15,112 nt of DNA from CAYLJO01 sp964383905 (GCA_964383905.1 CAYLJO010000158.1:1-15112); one strand, 5' to 3'; shown: positions 1-5,849, counted from the first letter of the stretch. Notes: generated by a model not told the origin, from the sequence alone. Translations and numbers: made by a program.

Positions 1-37
1 GTTAGATTTCGTGCGCCTCAAGCGCCTGAACACTTTT

Positions 38-77
38 TTCGTCCGGATTCGTCCGCTTTCGTCCGGTTGCGTCCTCT
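38..77. repeat. Four imperfect 10-bp tandem repeats (TTCGTCCGNN)
   Basis: Four consecutive 10-bp units can be read: TTCGTCCGGA (38-47), TTCGTCCGCT (48-57), TTCGTCCGGT (58-67) and a decayed TGCGTCCTCT (68-77). The period of exactly 10 is close to one helical turn. No reading frame around them looks coding. Function unknown; they could be protein-binding half sites on one DNA face or a simple slippage product. Confidence 0.7.
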
Positions 78-403
78 CTCATCAGCCGTGGGGTGGGAAG
101 CGTCAAAGATCTCGGCCGTGAGTGGCATTGAAGATCGGATCAATGCCCCGGGCTATGATTATACCAGATCTGACGCACAGAATATGCATAGCTGTTTTTG
201 TGATTGGTGATTAGATCTAACTGATAATGAGTCGCCTTCTAGCGATTGCGAAACACATTTTGGCGATGCCAGCTTAAAGAGTCTAGATCTGGCATACGTG
301 AAGTATAAATATCAATGCCGTTCCTCTTATCGAGTGCGGTAAACAAACATTGGTAACTGGCGGCGCGCCTGACTCCTGAGCATTCACACCGGCGCTTCCC
401 GAC

Positions 404-507
404 GGCGAGGCGCAGCCTCGCCAAGGGGTGGCCGCACAGAGGCGGGAAAGCCGGAGGCTTTCCGCACAGCAAGAGCGGCTAAGCCGCCACAGGTAGGTCT
501 CTCTACC
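404..507. repeat. Cluster of perfect hairpins separated by CACAG words
   Basis: Three perfect hairpins with 3-nt loops lie in tandem: GGCGAGGC-GCA-GCCTCGCC (404-422), GGAAAGCC-GGA-GGCTTTCC (445-463) and GCGGC-TAA-GCCGC (475-487). Each is followed by a CACAG word (432-439 and 462-469 as CCGCACAG, then CCACAG at 487-492). A fourth, weaker hairpin GGTAG/CTACC spans 492-507. The stems differ in sequence while the architecture is kept, so this is not a simple duplication. It resembles short palindromic intergenic repeats (REP-like), but I cannot name a family. Confidence 0.65.
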
Positions 508-749
508 AAACTTCGGTTGCCGCACTCCTTCTGATCGCCTTTAAGATAAATTGAACCGGCGCGGAACTAAGATCTGTAGCTACAGCGACACAGTACAAGC
601 GTGGCAGGCGATGTTTGCTTAAAGAAGATCCTCGTAAGCGCAAACTTCCGGTTTGTAAGTTAACCTGAGTCTTGGGTTGCGGCGCACTGTGTGGTCCTGG
701 CGCGACGACATGTTGATAGGATCGGCCTAGCACAGCCACCAGAATTGCA

Positions 750-812
750 GTAGGAGCGGCACGTCATGCGCTGCTTTGATCTCATTTTTAATACCGAACA
801 TGTCGCTCCTAC
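750..812. repeat. 15-bp imperfect inverted repeat, REP/MITE-like
   Basis: GTAGGAGCGGCACGT (750-764) pairs with ACATGTCGCTCCTAC (798-812), with one G-T wobble and one C-A mismatch, around a 33-nt AT-rich centre. The ends resemble the GTAGGAGCG core of REP elements known from other bacteria. No T-run follows either arm, so a terminator is unlikely. It may be a non-autonomous palindromic element; copy number elsewhere in the genome would decide. Confidence 0.5.
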
Positions 813-1146
813 CGGAGCTTGGATTCTGATTCTTCGTATGAGGCTATAAACATCTCGCCCCGCCGGGGCTCAGAACAGCTCAGACCACATCCTTTCTTCA
901 ACTCAAGATGGAGGAGGTTAGGTTAGATTAGCCATAACCAGTTGATATGCTTTGATAATCCATCAAGGTCAGGGGATGGGCTTAGGTTGTTAAATCCGTA
1001 GCGGGCGTACAAGGATGAAGGCTAGGTGGCTGTCCATGCGCCCCCTCAAAACTCTGGGCGTGCGGTTGGCGGCCCGGACTGCTAAGATTAAGCGCGCCCG
1101 GCTACGCGGGTGACACGGGAGACCGATCACGGAGAAGTAGGGGTTA

Positions 1147-1989
1147 ATGTTCGTCTCGATTTATGGCGTCGACTTCAGCGGCGCGAAGCTTGCCGGCAGG
1201 AACACCTGGATCGCGCGGATCGAGCCGGCCGGCGGTAGAACCAGATCTCTTCGCTTCAAGCTCACCGACCTCTGGCAGCTCGAAAAGCTTTGCGGCACCG
1301 CCGAACGCGCGGCGGCGTTGGCCCACATGGTAGAGATGATCAAGGCGTCGCAACGGGCCTTGTGGGCGCTCGACTTCCCCTTCGGGCTGCCCGTCGAGGT
1401 GATGGGGCGCGGCGCGGGGTGGCCGGCGCAGTTGGACTTCCTACGGGAGTTGGGCGAGGACGATTACGGCCTCGAGTGCCTCCGCCGCGCCAAAGCCCTC
1501 GGCGGCCCCCGCCACATCCGCAGGCTCACGGACGTCGAAGAGAAAGCCCCGTTCGACCCTTACCACTACCGCATCATCTACCAAACGTTCTACGGCATGC
1601 GCGAAGTGCTGGGGCCGTTGCTGGGGCGGCGGCACACGGCCATCCTGCCGTTCCATTACCGGCGGCTCGCTTCCGCCCGGCGCGTCCTCGTCGAGGCCTG
1701 TCCCGTATCGACGCTGAAGCGCCTGGGCCTGCCACACCAGAACTATAAACAGCCGGAAGGCGGGCGGCTGACTGCGAAACGCCGCCGCACGCGGCGAGTT
1801 ATTCTTGACGGCTTAACCAGACACGTCCGCATCGCCGAGGCACACCGCCGCCGTATTATGCGCAACGGCGGTGGCGACGCCCTCGACGCCGTCCTAGCCG
1901 TCGGCGCCGCGAGGGCCTGGGCGACGTCAGACCATGAAATGATCGCCCGTCATCACAGATACCCGCGTGAAGGCAGACTGTACGTGTGA
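1147..1989 (+). CDS. DUF429 family protein, predicted RNase H-fold nuclease
   Basis: A 280-aa protein matching the DUF429/COG2410 pattern, a family predicted to have an RNase H-like fold and nuclease activity, with no established substrate. The conserved acidic positions are visible in order: GVDFSG (Asp9), WALDFPFG (Asp76), VEACPVSTLK (Glu183) and GGGDALDAV (Asp244, Asp247). These would form the metal-binding carboxylate cluster. The length is usual for the family and no membrane segment or signal peptide is seen. ATG at 1147 is preceded by a purine-rich GGAGAAGTAGGGG stretch. The gene stands alone: about 1.1 kb of non-coding DNA lies before it and about 385 bp after it. Family assignment is good, the function is unknown, and nuclease activity is a fold-based prediction only. 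Confidence 0.85.
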   Translation: MFVSIYGVDFSGAKLAGRNTWIARIEPAGGRTRSLRFKLTDLWQLEKLCGTAERAAALAHMVEMIKASQRALWALDFPFGLPVEVMGRGAGWPAQLDFLRELGEDDYGLECLRRAKALGGPRHIRRLTDVEEKAPFDPYHYRIIYQTFYGMREVLGPLLGRRHTAILPFHYRRLASARRVLVEACPVSTLKRLGLPHQNYKQPEGGRLTAKRRRTRRVILDGLTRHVRIAEAHRRRIMRNGGGDALDAVLAVGAARAWATSDHEMIARHHRYPREGRLYV

Positions 1990-2118
1990 AGTCTGAAGGG
2001 AATCCCCGGAGATTGCTTCGCCCCAGTCTCGGGACGAACCACGCTTGCGGACGAGTCAGCAGACGCGCGGCTGCTCCTGGAGCATATCTCACTTGGATGT
2101 ATGGGAGGAGGCGATCTG

Positions 2119-2163
2119 AACCACAGAGGGCGCAGAGGAGCGCAGAGGCACACAGAGGAGAAG
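2119..2163. repeat. Short repeat tract of CGCAGAGG/CACAGAGG units
   Basis: Four imperfect copies of an approximately 10-bp word occur in a row: CCACAGAGGG, CGCAGAGGAG, CGCAGAGGCA, CACAGAGGAG. Related words recur between other genes of this window, near 5879-5900 (ACCGCAGAGGACGC) and 10659-10700. From general knowledge, such CAGAGG tracts are dispersed in intergenic DNA of several environmental phyla and often generate spurious leucine/cysteine-rich ORF predictions. Function unknown. Confidence 0.6.
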
Positions 2164-2260
2164 CTTAAGGAATTCAGAACAGATGGTGATAACTCCCCAC
2201 TGATTAAAGGGTAGGGTTGCAACCTTAAATTCCCAATCAAACAGCATTTCGAGTCCAGTA

Positions 2261-2300
2261 AGGGCGGCGGTGGATTGTCGAGTGAGCCGCCGCCTTTTCT
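2261..2300 (+). terminator. Strong GC hairpin with T-rich tail, intrinsic terminator-like
   Basis: GGCGGCGG (2263-2270) pairs perfectly with CCGCCGCC (2287-2294) around a 16-nt loop, extended by A-T and G-T pairs at the base, and followed by TTTTCTCCCTT. This is the layout of a plus-strand intrinsic terminator. The nearest upstream plus-strand gene ends about 270 bp earlier, so it would either end a long 3' UTR of the DUF429 gene or end a separate small transcript. The minus-strand reading lacks a T-run. Confidence 0.5.
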
Positions 2301-2374
2301 CCCTTAAATGGAGCAATGATCATGAACCCGCATCACTACCTGTCGCCTATTATTTCCTGTAGTATTATCACGAC

Positions 2375-2761
2375 ATGAAATTCAAGGATCTAAGCCAAAA
2401 CCAGGGAGTTGCTATTGCAGACTACCCGGCGTCACATAGATTCCTCGACCGCTACCAACTCGCCCTGCACAGTAGGGTCGCCGAACTGCTGGTAGACGAG
2501 CCGGAGCCAATCATCGCCCGAGCGCGCCAGAACTTGAAGCGTTGGATCGAGAGCGGGAACTTCACAGGAGGTGAACTAGCGGCCCTCGTGGAGTGGGCAG
2601 GTATGCTCGACGAGATGACCACTGCCGAGTTGATCCGACGCATCACCGACCCATCGGACGAAGGGCAACGCATCCACCAAAACTCGCCTTTTGTCCGCAT
2701 CCTGCCGCGGGAGGAGTCCCGGCGCATTAGGGAGGAATGTGAGGAGACAGCAACTCATTGA
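2375..2761 (+). CDS. Antitoxin-like partner of the downstream nucleotidyltransferase-like protein
   Basis: A 128-aa soluble, mainly helical protein. It carries a pattern I recall from small proteins encoded just upstream of nucleotidyltransferase-like genes: a Leu/Arg-rich helix with RARQNLKRW (about residues 49-57), a Trp-centred segment (VEWAGMLDE), a DPSDEGQRI segment and the near C-terminal block QNSPFVRILPREE. The next gene begins inside its last codons (overlap about 23 bp, GTG at 2739), which implies translational coupling. The ATG at 2375 follows an AT-rich stretch (TGTAGTATTATCACGAC) that may hold the promoter. There is no clear Shine-Dalgarno, so translation may be weak or leaderless. 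Role as an antitoxin is inference from gene order; no DNA-binding motif is obvious. Confidence 0.65.
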   Translation: MKFKDLSQNQGVAIADYPASHRFLDRYQLALHSRVAELLVDEPEPIIARARQNLKRWIESGNFTGGELAALVEWAGMLDEMTTAELIRRITDPSDEGQRIHQNSPFVRILPREESRRIREECEETATH

Positions 2762-3356
2762 ACTGACTAGGCGCGTGGCGCAAATCTCAGGTACGGAAGC
2801 GCCGATCATCTGTGGCACCCAATCAGTTTTTGCCTACACCACTCTCATCCCGGACATCGTTTCTCATTCGGTCGAGTGCGATTACTTGTTCACCAATCTG
2901 GACCGCGACACGCGCAACCAGATTATTGACGACCTCGGGATAGACAGTGATTTCCGCGAGCGAGAGGGTTACTACGCCGACCCGCTCGGCCTGTTCACGG
3001 TCGTGCTGCCTCCTGGCTGGCAAGAGCGCCTCCAGCCCTTATGGGATGAGGAGGATCGGCTCATCGCCTACTGCACGGAGCTCTATGACACCGCGTTCCG
3101 TAAGCTGATTGCCGGGCGGGAAAAAGACTTCGAGTTTCTTGGCGAGATAATGAAGCGCGGCCTACTCGACCCGCAGACTTTGGCCGAACGAATCGCGTCG
3201 GCTCAGGAACTGATGCAGGCGTCCGTCATACCTTCACGCTTAGAAACCCTGCAAGAGCGTATGCGGACGATCAGAAGTGGAATTGATTTAGGCCCCCTCC
3301 ACCAGTTATTGCGGACACTGAAAAAGAGTTCCAGCGGCCCGGGAGAAGCCGGGTAA
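2739..3356 (+). CDS. Nucleotidyltransferase-like protein (DUF6036-like), putative toxin of a two-gene unit
   Basis: About 205 aa from the GTG at 2739 (VRRQQLIELTRRV), chosen because homologous proteins as I recall them begin with this helix and because GGAGG at 2731-2735 lies just upstream, though only 3 nt away. An in-frame TTG at 2691 would overlap the first gene much further. The order of motifs fits the DUF6036-type minimal nucleotidyltransferase-like family: CGTQS (residues 25-29) in place of the Gly-Ser motif, VSHSVECDY with acidic Glu46 and Asp48, a GYYADPLGLFTVVLPPGWQERL segment, and a helical AGREKDFEFL block. The canonical GS is GT here, so catalytic competence is uncertain. It would sit in the cytosol. 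Gene order with the upstream small protein suggests a toxin-antitoxin or defence-type unit; this is inference. Confidence 0.7.
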   Translation: MRRQQLIELTRRVAQISGTEAPIICGTQSVFAYTTLIPDIVSHSVECDYLFTNLDRDTRNQIIDDLGIDSDFREREGYYADPLGLFTVVLPPGWQERLQPLWDEEDRLIAYCTELYDTAFRKLIAGREKDFEFLGEIMKRGLLDPQTLAERIASAQELMQASVIPSRLETLQERMRTIRSGIDLGPLHQLLRTLKKSSSGPGEAG

Positions 3357-3360
3357 GCTG

Positions 3361-3570
3361 ATGGCGAGTGACACGGAGAATGAGGCCGAAGACGGAAAAA
3401 TTTTCCGGCAACTCATCGGCACTAAAGTTGTCAGCTTTATTAACCTCGGGATGGGGAGGTCACTGTTTGCAGAAACTGCCGACTTTGACACCGAAGGCTT
3501 CCCTCCAGCTACCAGCAGGATCAATAGCTTACGAACACAGAGGCGCTTTATTTGTAATATTTTGCGGTGA
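3361..3570 (+). CDS. Hypothetical short protein, doubtful
   Basis: A 69-codon frame whose ATG lies 4 nt after the stop of the nucleotidyltransferase-like gene and which ends just before the tRNA remnant. The spacing would allow translational coupling, with GAGAAG about 12 nt upstream as a weak ribosome binding site. The product (MASDTENEAEDGKIFRQLIG...) is acidic at its N-terminus and matches no family I know. An overlapping frame of similar length exists in another phase. It may be a real third gene of the unit, the remnant of one, or chance. Confidence 0.25.
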   Translation: MASDTENEAEDGKIFRQLIGTKVVSFINLGMGRSLFAETADFDTEGFPPATSRINSLRTQRRFICNILR

Positions 3571-3577
3571 GAATTTT

Positions 3578-3637
3578 TGGTGGGGCGAGGAGGATCGAAC
3601 TCCTGACCTCGTGACTGTGAGCGTAGTGCTCTAACCA
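3578..3637 (-). pseudogene. Chimeric tRNA remnant (tRNA-Val-like 5' part, tRNA-Ala-like 3' part)
   Basis: Reading the minus strand, GGTTAGAGCACTACG followed by the loop CTCACAG looks like the D-loop and anticodon arm of a tRNA-Val(CAC). From the anticodon loop onward the sequence instead follows the neighbouring tRNA-Ala: 25 bp are identical (3586-3610 versus 4396-4420), including variable loop and T-arm, then a 6-nt acceptor strand and ACCA. The anticodon stem cannot pair (CTACG against TCACG). The D-stem 5' side and the 5' acceptor strand are missing: homology stops at 3637 and the sequence turns into the end of the nuclease-like gene. It cannot fold as a tRNA. It may be a duplicated attachment site left by integration at the tRNA-Ala 3' end. 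Confidence 0.6.
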
Positions 3638-3653
3638 AATCCTTACGCTTAAA

Positions 3654-4286
3654 CTAATGTCGTAGCTTGTCCCACCTCTCGGCATGCTGTTCAGAGATGG
3701 TAATGAAGGTTTTGTGATTTGCCACTTCGTCGAACGAGTAGACGTAAGCGGTATCATTGAAAAGGTAGTAACCGATGATAAAGTCAAACTCACCGGTTTC
3801 ATATCTCCGGCGTCTGTTGTGCCCCTGCATGCACGTCAGTCCGATTCCCGGAAGTCCATGCTTCCACGGTAAGTTGACGCATCGGACTTGAAGCTTAAGT
3901 CGCTTCCCGCTTTCCGGGACCTCAACCATCCAATCTGCTTTATCTCCGTCGGAGACGGAAGCATAAACGTGAAAGCCATGCAAGAATAAACGGAAGAGTA
4001 CAGCTGCTTCGGCAATCTGCCCCTTTTGTTGCCGGGTGAGGTTTTGCTAAACAACCGACTTGTGGTGCTTAGACTCCTCGCCATGATCTTTCTTGGGCGT
4101 GACGTAGCGCTTGGCAAGTTTAGCCCTAGACTTCTTCTCTTCTTCCGTCAAAGGATGAGGTTTCAACCACAAACTTAGCGAACTCTTTGCTGCTCCAGTG
4201 ATGGTAGCAATCTCTCTGAGTGATAATCGGTCTTCAATGCGTAAGCGAATTGCTTTTGCTTTCAAATCTGGTTTGGCACCACTCAT
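3654..4286 (-). pseudogene. HTH plus PD-(D/E)XK homing-endonuclease-like gene split by an in-frame amber codon
   Basis: One continuous minus-strand frame of 211 codons, interrupted only by TAG at 4047-4049. The part before the stop (79 aa) is an HTH domain. The part after it reads NLTRQQKGQIAEAAVLFRLF, then continues as a PD-(D/E)XK domain of the type annotated as group I intron-associated endonuclease (PF11645-like; characterised relative I-Ssp6803I). Visible positions are the Glu of QIAEAAV, the Asp of DKADWMVEV and the Gln of LKLQVR. The family's catalytic Lys after Q-x appears as Arg (QVR). Because HTH and nuclease stay in the same frame, the full-length product was probably HTH-nuclease. 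The stop and the Lys-to-Arg change suggest decay. Independent translation of the nuclease part would need a weak TTG at 3983, which would cut off the Glu-bearing helix. The gene ends 17 bp from the tRNA remnant and begins about 100 bp downstream of tRNA-Ala. AT-richer than neighbouring genes. Confidence 0.65.
4047..4286 (-). CDS. Helix-turn-helix protein fragment (translated 5' part of the split nuclease gene)
   Basis: A 79-aa product from ATG 4286 to the amber codon, preceded by a weak AAAGG ribosome binding site. Residues about 7-42 (LKAKAIRLRIEDRLSLREIATITGAAKSSLSLWL, in two segments) form a resolvase/transposase-type helix-turn-helix: LSLREIATITG is the first helix and turn, KSSLSLWL the recognition helix. 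A Lys/Glu-rich linker follows (EEEKKSRAKLAKRY). In related proteins this domain is fused to the nuclease that is still encoded downstream in frame. If translated alone it could bind the nuclease's DNA target without cutting. That is speculation. Confidence 0.45.
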   Translation of the reverse strand: MSGAKPDLKAKAIRLRIEDRLSLREIATITGAAKSSLSLWLKPHPLTEEEKKSRAKLAKRYVTPKKDHGEESKHHKSVV

Positions 4287-4386
4287 TGAGTTGCCTTTCG
4301 TATGAAGGAGAAGATCGGCTAGACCTTTATTCAGTCCAGCCTAACACAGAAAGGCTTTGTAGGGTTTTATTATTGATGCGAGAACT

Positions 4387-4462
4387 TGGTGGAGCCGAGG
4401 AGGATCGAACTCCTGACCTCATGACTGCCAGTCATGCGCTCTCCCAGCTGAGCTACGGCCCC
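4387..4462 (-). tRNA. tRNA-Ala(GGC)
   Basis: The minus strand folds into a full cloverleaf. The acceptor stem is GGGGCCG/CGGCTCC with a G3-U70 wobble, the alanine identity element. The D-arm is GCTCAGCTGGGAGAGC and the anticodon arm CATGA-CTGGCAG-TCATG with anticodon GGC at 4427-4429. The T-arm is AGGAG-TTCGATC-CTCCT, and A73 is followed by an encoded CCA. All stems pair. The gene reads GCC alanine codons. Its 3' half is duplicated as part of a tRNA remnant 0.8 kb downstream. Confidence 0.96.
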
Positions 4463-4509
4463 TTCTTTAGTTGATTTGGCTGGCATCGCCTTACCTGCGA
4501 TTAATGTAC

Positions 4510-4539
4510 AGGGTAGCTTAGCCCGCGAAACTCCGTCAA
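4510..4539 (-). promoter_or_regulatory. Putative sigma-70 promoter of tRNA-Ala
   Basis: On the minus strand TTGACG (4534-4539) is separated by 18 bp from TACCCT (4510-4515). The -35 matches the consensus at five of six positions; the -10 keeps only the TA...T frame. The tRNA 5' end lies about 48 nt further on, which allows a short leader removed by RNase P. Confidence 0.4.
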
Positions 4540-4576
4540 GTGCGCATCCGGGGCGGGCATAGGTGACTTTAGATAG

Positions 4577-4792
4577 CTAGGATTCTGCTTCGTCTCTTTT
4601 CCTGGACCACATCGAGGCAATTTGGTTGGCCTCGGCTTGTGTCAGATTGTCGTAAATATCGGCGCTGTTTTTGACGATACCGTCTTCCAATTCACGCACT
4701 TCCCAGTCCGGAGCGTTCGGGTCAAGGCCTTCGCGGCCGGGCGTCACTCTGACCTCGTATGAAACGCTGGGCTTTGTCTCCTGATCATTCAT
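4577..4792 (-). CDS. Small hypothetical protein, 71 aa
   Basis: A short acidic soluble protein. Its core, WEVRELEDGIVKNSADIYDNLTQAEANQIA split over residues about 29-58, has the beta-strand/acidic turn/'eAe..A' helix outline of small DUF2188-like proteins, but the resemblance is weak. ATG at 4792 is preceded by AAAGGAA about 10 nt upstream, a good ribosome binding site. It lies 42 bp after the small membrane protein gene on the same strand and 114 bp before tRNA-Ala. It may be the last gene of the acyl-CoA operon or have its own transcript. No catalytic residues or cysteines are visible and the function is unknown. Confidence 0.6.
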   Translation of the reverse strand: MNDQETKPSVSYEVRVTPGREGLDPNAPDWEVRELEDGIVKNSADIYDNLTQAEANQIASMWSRKRDEAES

Positions 4793-4834
4793 TAAATTTA
4801 GTTCCTTTCATTAGTGTGGGATTAAGAGATAGTG

Positions 4835-5053
4835 TCAGGGGGTCGTACGGCGGGCGGCGATGAAGGCGACGCAGGCGCCGGCGACGAGCATGATAATTCC
4901 GCCGATGACGTGCAGGATGTTGGGCACTTTGTGGACGCTCCCGGTAGCTGTGACAAGCTCGGCGCGGGGTGGCTCAACAAATAGGCCATGGTAAGCGAGG
5001 GCGCCACCTATTGCCGCGATCAATACCCCTGCGATGAGTGCAATAATCTTCAA
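4835..5053 (-). CDS. Small two-helix membrane protein, 72 aa
   Basis: From a TTG start at 5053 the product begins KIIALIAGVLIAAIGGALAY, a hydrophobic helix. A polar loop of about 25 residues follows (EPPRAELVTATGSVHKVPN), then a second helix (LHVIGGIIMLVAGACVAFIA) and a basic tail ARRTTP. Both termini are probably cytoplasmic. The start was chosen because GGGGAGATAGGG, overlapping the hydratase stop codon, gives a ribosome binding site 8 nt upstream; an upstream start at 5149 would run through hydratase coding sequence. The gap to the hydratase stop is 10 bp, so the two are likely co-translated. The layout resembles small DUF3185-like membrane proteins, but I cannot assign a family. Confidence 0.6.
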   Translation of the reverse strand: MKIIALIAGVLIAAIGGALAYHGLFVEPPRAELVTATGSVHKVPNILHVIGGIIMLVAGACVAFIAARRTTP

Positions 5054-5063
5054 CCTGCTTACC

Positions 5064-5849
5064 CTATCTCCCCTTGAAGGCGGGCTTGCGCTTCTCAAGA
5101 AAAGCTTTGACTCCCTCGTCCTTGTCTTCACTGGAAAAGCAGAGCGCAAAGAGGTCGACCTCGCGGCGCAACCCTTCGTCCAGATTCGAGCGGGAAGCGA
5201 TCCTGACCGCCTCCTTCGCTATCCGCAAAGCAATAGGGCTTTTCTCCGCGATCCGGTTCGCCATCTCCATCGTCCTCGCCTCGAGATCGGCGGCGGGCAC
5301 GACCATGTTGACGAGGCCGAGCGTCAGAGCCGCCTGCGCGTCGATGATGTCACCGGTCAGGATCAATTCCATCGCTTTGCCTTCGCCGATGAGCCGTGCC
5401 AGGCGCTGTGTGCCGCCGCCGCCGGGGATGATGCCGAGGTTGATTTCCGGTTGGCCGAAAGACGCCTTCTCGCTGGCGACGCGAATGTCGCAGGCGAGCG
5501 CGAGCTCGCAGCCGCCGCCGAGGCAGTAGCCGTTGATCATCGCGATGATGGGTTTGGGAAAGGCATCAATCGCCGTAAAGAGCGAGCGTCCGAGCATCAC
5601 GTCGCGCTGCGTGATCGCCGTGCGACCGGCAAATTCCGCGATGTCCGCGCCGGCGATGAAGGCTTTGTCGCCGGCGCCGGTGATGACCACGACGCCGATT
5701 GATTCGTCTTCGCGCAGCTCCTCAAGCGCCGCAGCCCCTTCCCGGCGGGTCTGGATGTTAAGAGCGTTTCTTTTCTCAGGCCGGTTGATGGTAATCAGCG
5801 CGACGCGATGACGCCGCTCGACAATCAGTGTCTCGTAAGATTGCGACAT
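5064..5849 (-). CDS. Enoyl-CoA hydratase / crotonase family protein
   Basis: A 261-aa protein of full family length. It hydrates trans-2-enoyl-CoA to 3-hydroxyacyl-CoA in beta-oxidation or in short-chain (crotonyl-CoA) metabolism, in the cytosol. FIAGADIAEF (64-73) and GYCLGGGCELALACD (107-121) form the oxyanion hole and CoA site. Both catalytic glutamates are present: Glu115 in GGGCEL and Glu135 in PEINLG, the latter followed by IPGGGGTQRL. Two catalytic glutamates favour a true hydratase over isomerase or decarboxylase members. The 3-hydroxyacyl-CoA dehydrogenase that uses its product is two genes upstream on the same strand, with PilZ between. A 118-bp gap from pilZ contains repeat remnants, so a separate promoter is possible. 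Chain-length preference cannot be read from sequence. Confidence 0.92.
   Translation of the reverse strand: MSQSYETLIVERRHRVALITINRPEKRNALNIQTRREGAAALEELREDESIGVVVITGAGDKAFIAGADIAEFAGRTAITQRDVMLGRSLFTAIDAFPKPIIAMINGYCLGGGCELALACDIRVASEKASFGQPEINLGIIPGGGGTQRLARLIGEGKAMELILTGDIIDAQAALTLGLVNMVVPAADLEARTMEMANRIAEKSPIALRIAKEAVRIASRSNLDEGLRREVDLFALCFSSEDKDEGVKAFLEKRKPAFKGR

Larger units (their letters stand above)
1..1146. other. Long intergenic region without a supported gene
   Basis: No reading frame here carries a recognisable protein or a good ribosome binding site with sensible composition. The short frames present (about 60-80 codons on the minus strand) are low-complexity and read through inverted repeats. 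The region holds the 10-bp tandem repeat near its start, a cluster of triloop hairpins at 404-507, a 15-bp inverted repeat at 750-812 and a GC hairpin at 857-869 (GCCCC-GCC-GGGGC). Five AGATCT hexamers lie at 107, 166, 213, 285 and 570. The upstream part could be decayed mobile DNA, but no transposase or integrase remnant is visible. Confidence 0.6.

Noticed and set aside
404..507. CRISPR array
   Set aside because: The repeated words are 5-8 bp, stems differ from unit to unit, there are no regular spacers and no cas genes nearby.
239..739. Three overlapping minus-strand frames of 77-80 codons
   Set aside because: They translate through perfect hairpins and AT-rich spacer, overlap each other in different phases and lack start signals. 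Treated as non-coding.
1290..1748. 152-codon plus-strand frame in another phase of the DUF429 gene
   Set aside because: Arg/Pro/Ala-rich out-of-frame reading of a well supported gene.
2089..2316. 75-codon minus-strand frame
   Set aside because: Its C-terminal part is a translation of the CAGAGG repeat tract and its N-terminal part of the terminator hairpin, a typical false ORF.
3578..3637. Functional tRNA-Val(CAC)
   Set aside because: The anticodon stem does not pair, the 5' acceptor strand and D-stem half are absent, and the acceptor 3' strand is one base short.
5034..5702. 222-codon plus-strand open frame
   Set aside because: Antisense to the enoyl-CoA hydratase gene, whose motifs and catalytic residues are complete. 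The plus-strand product is Arg/Asp/Ala-rich without domains.
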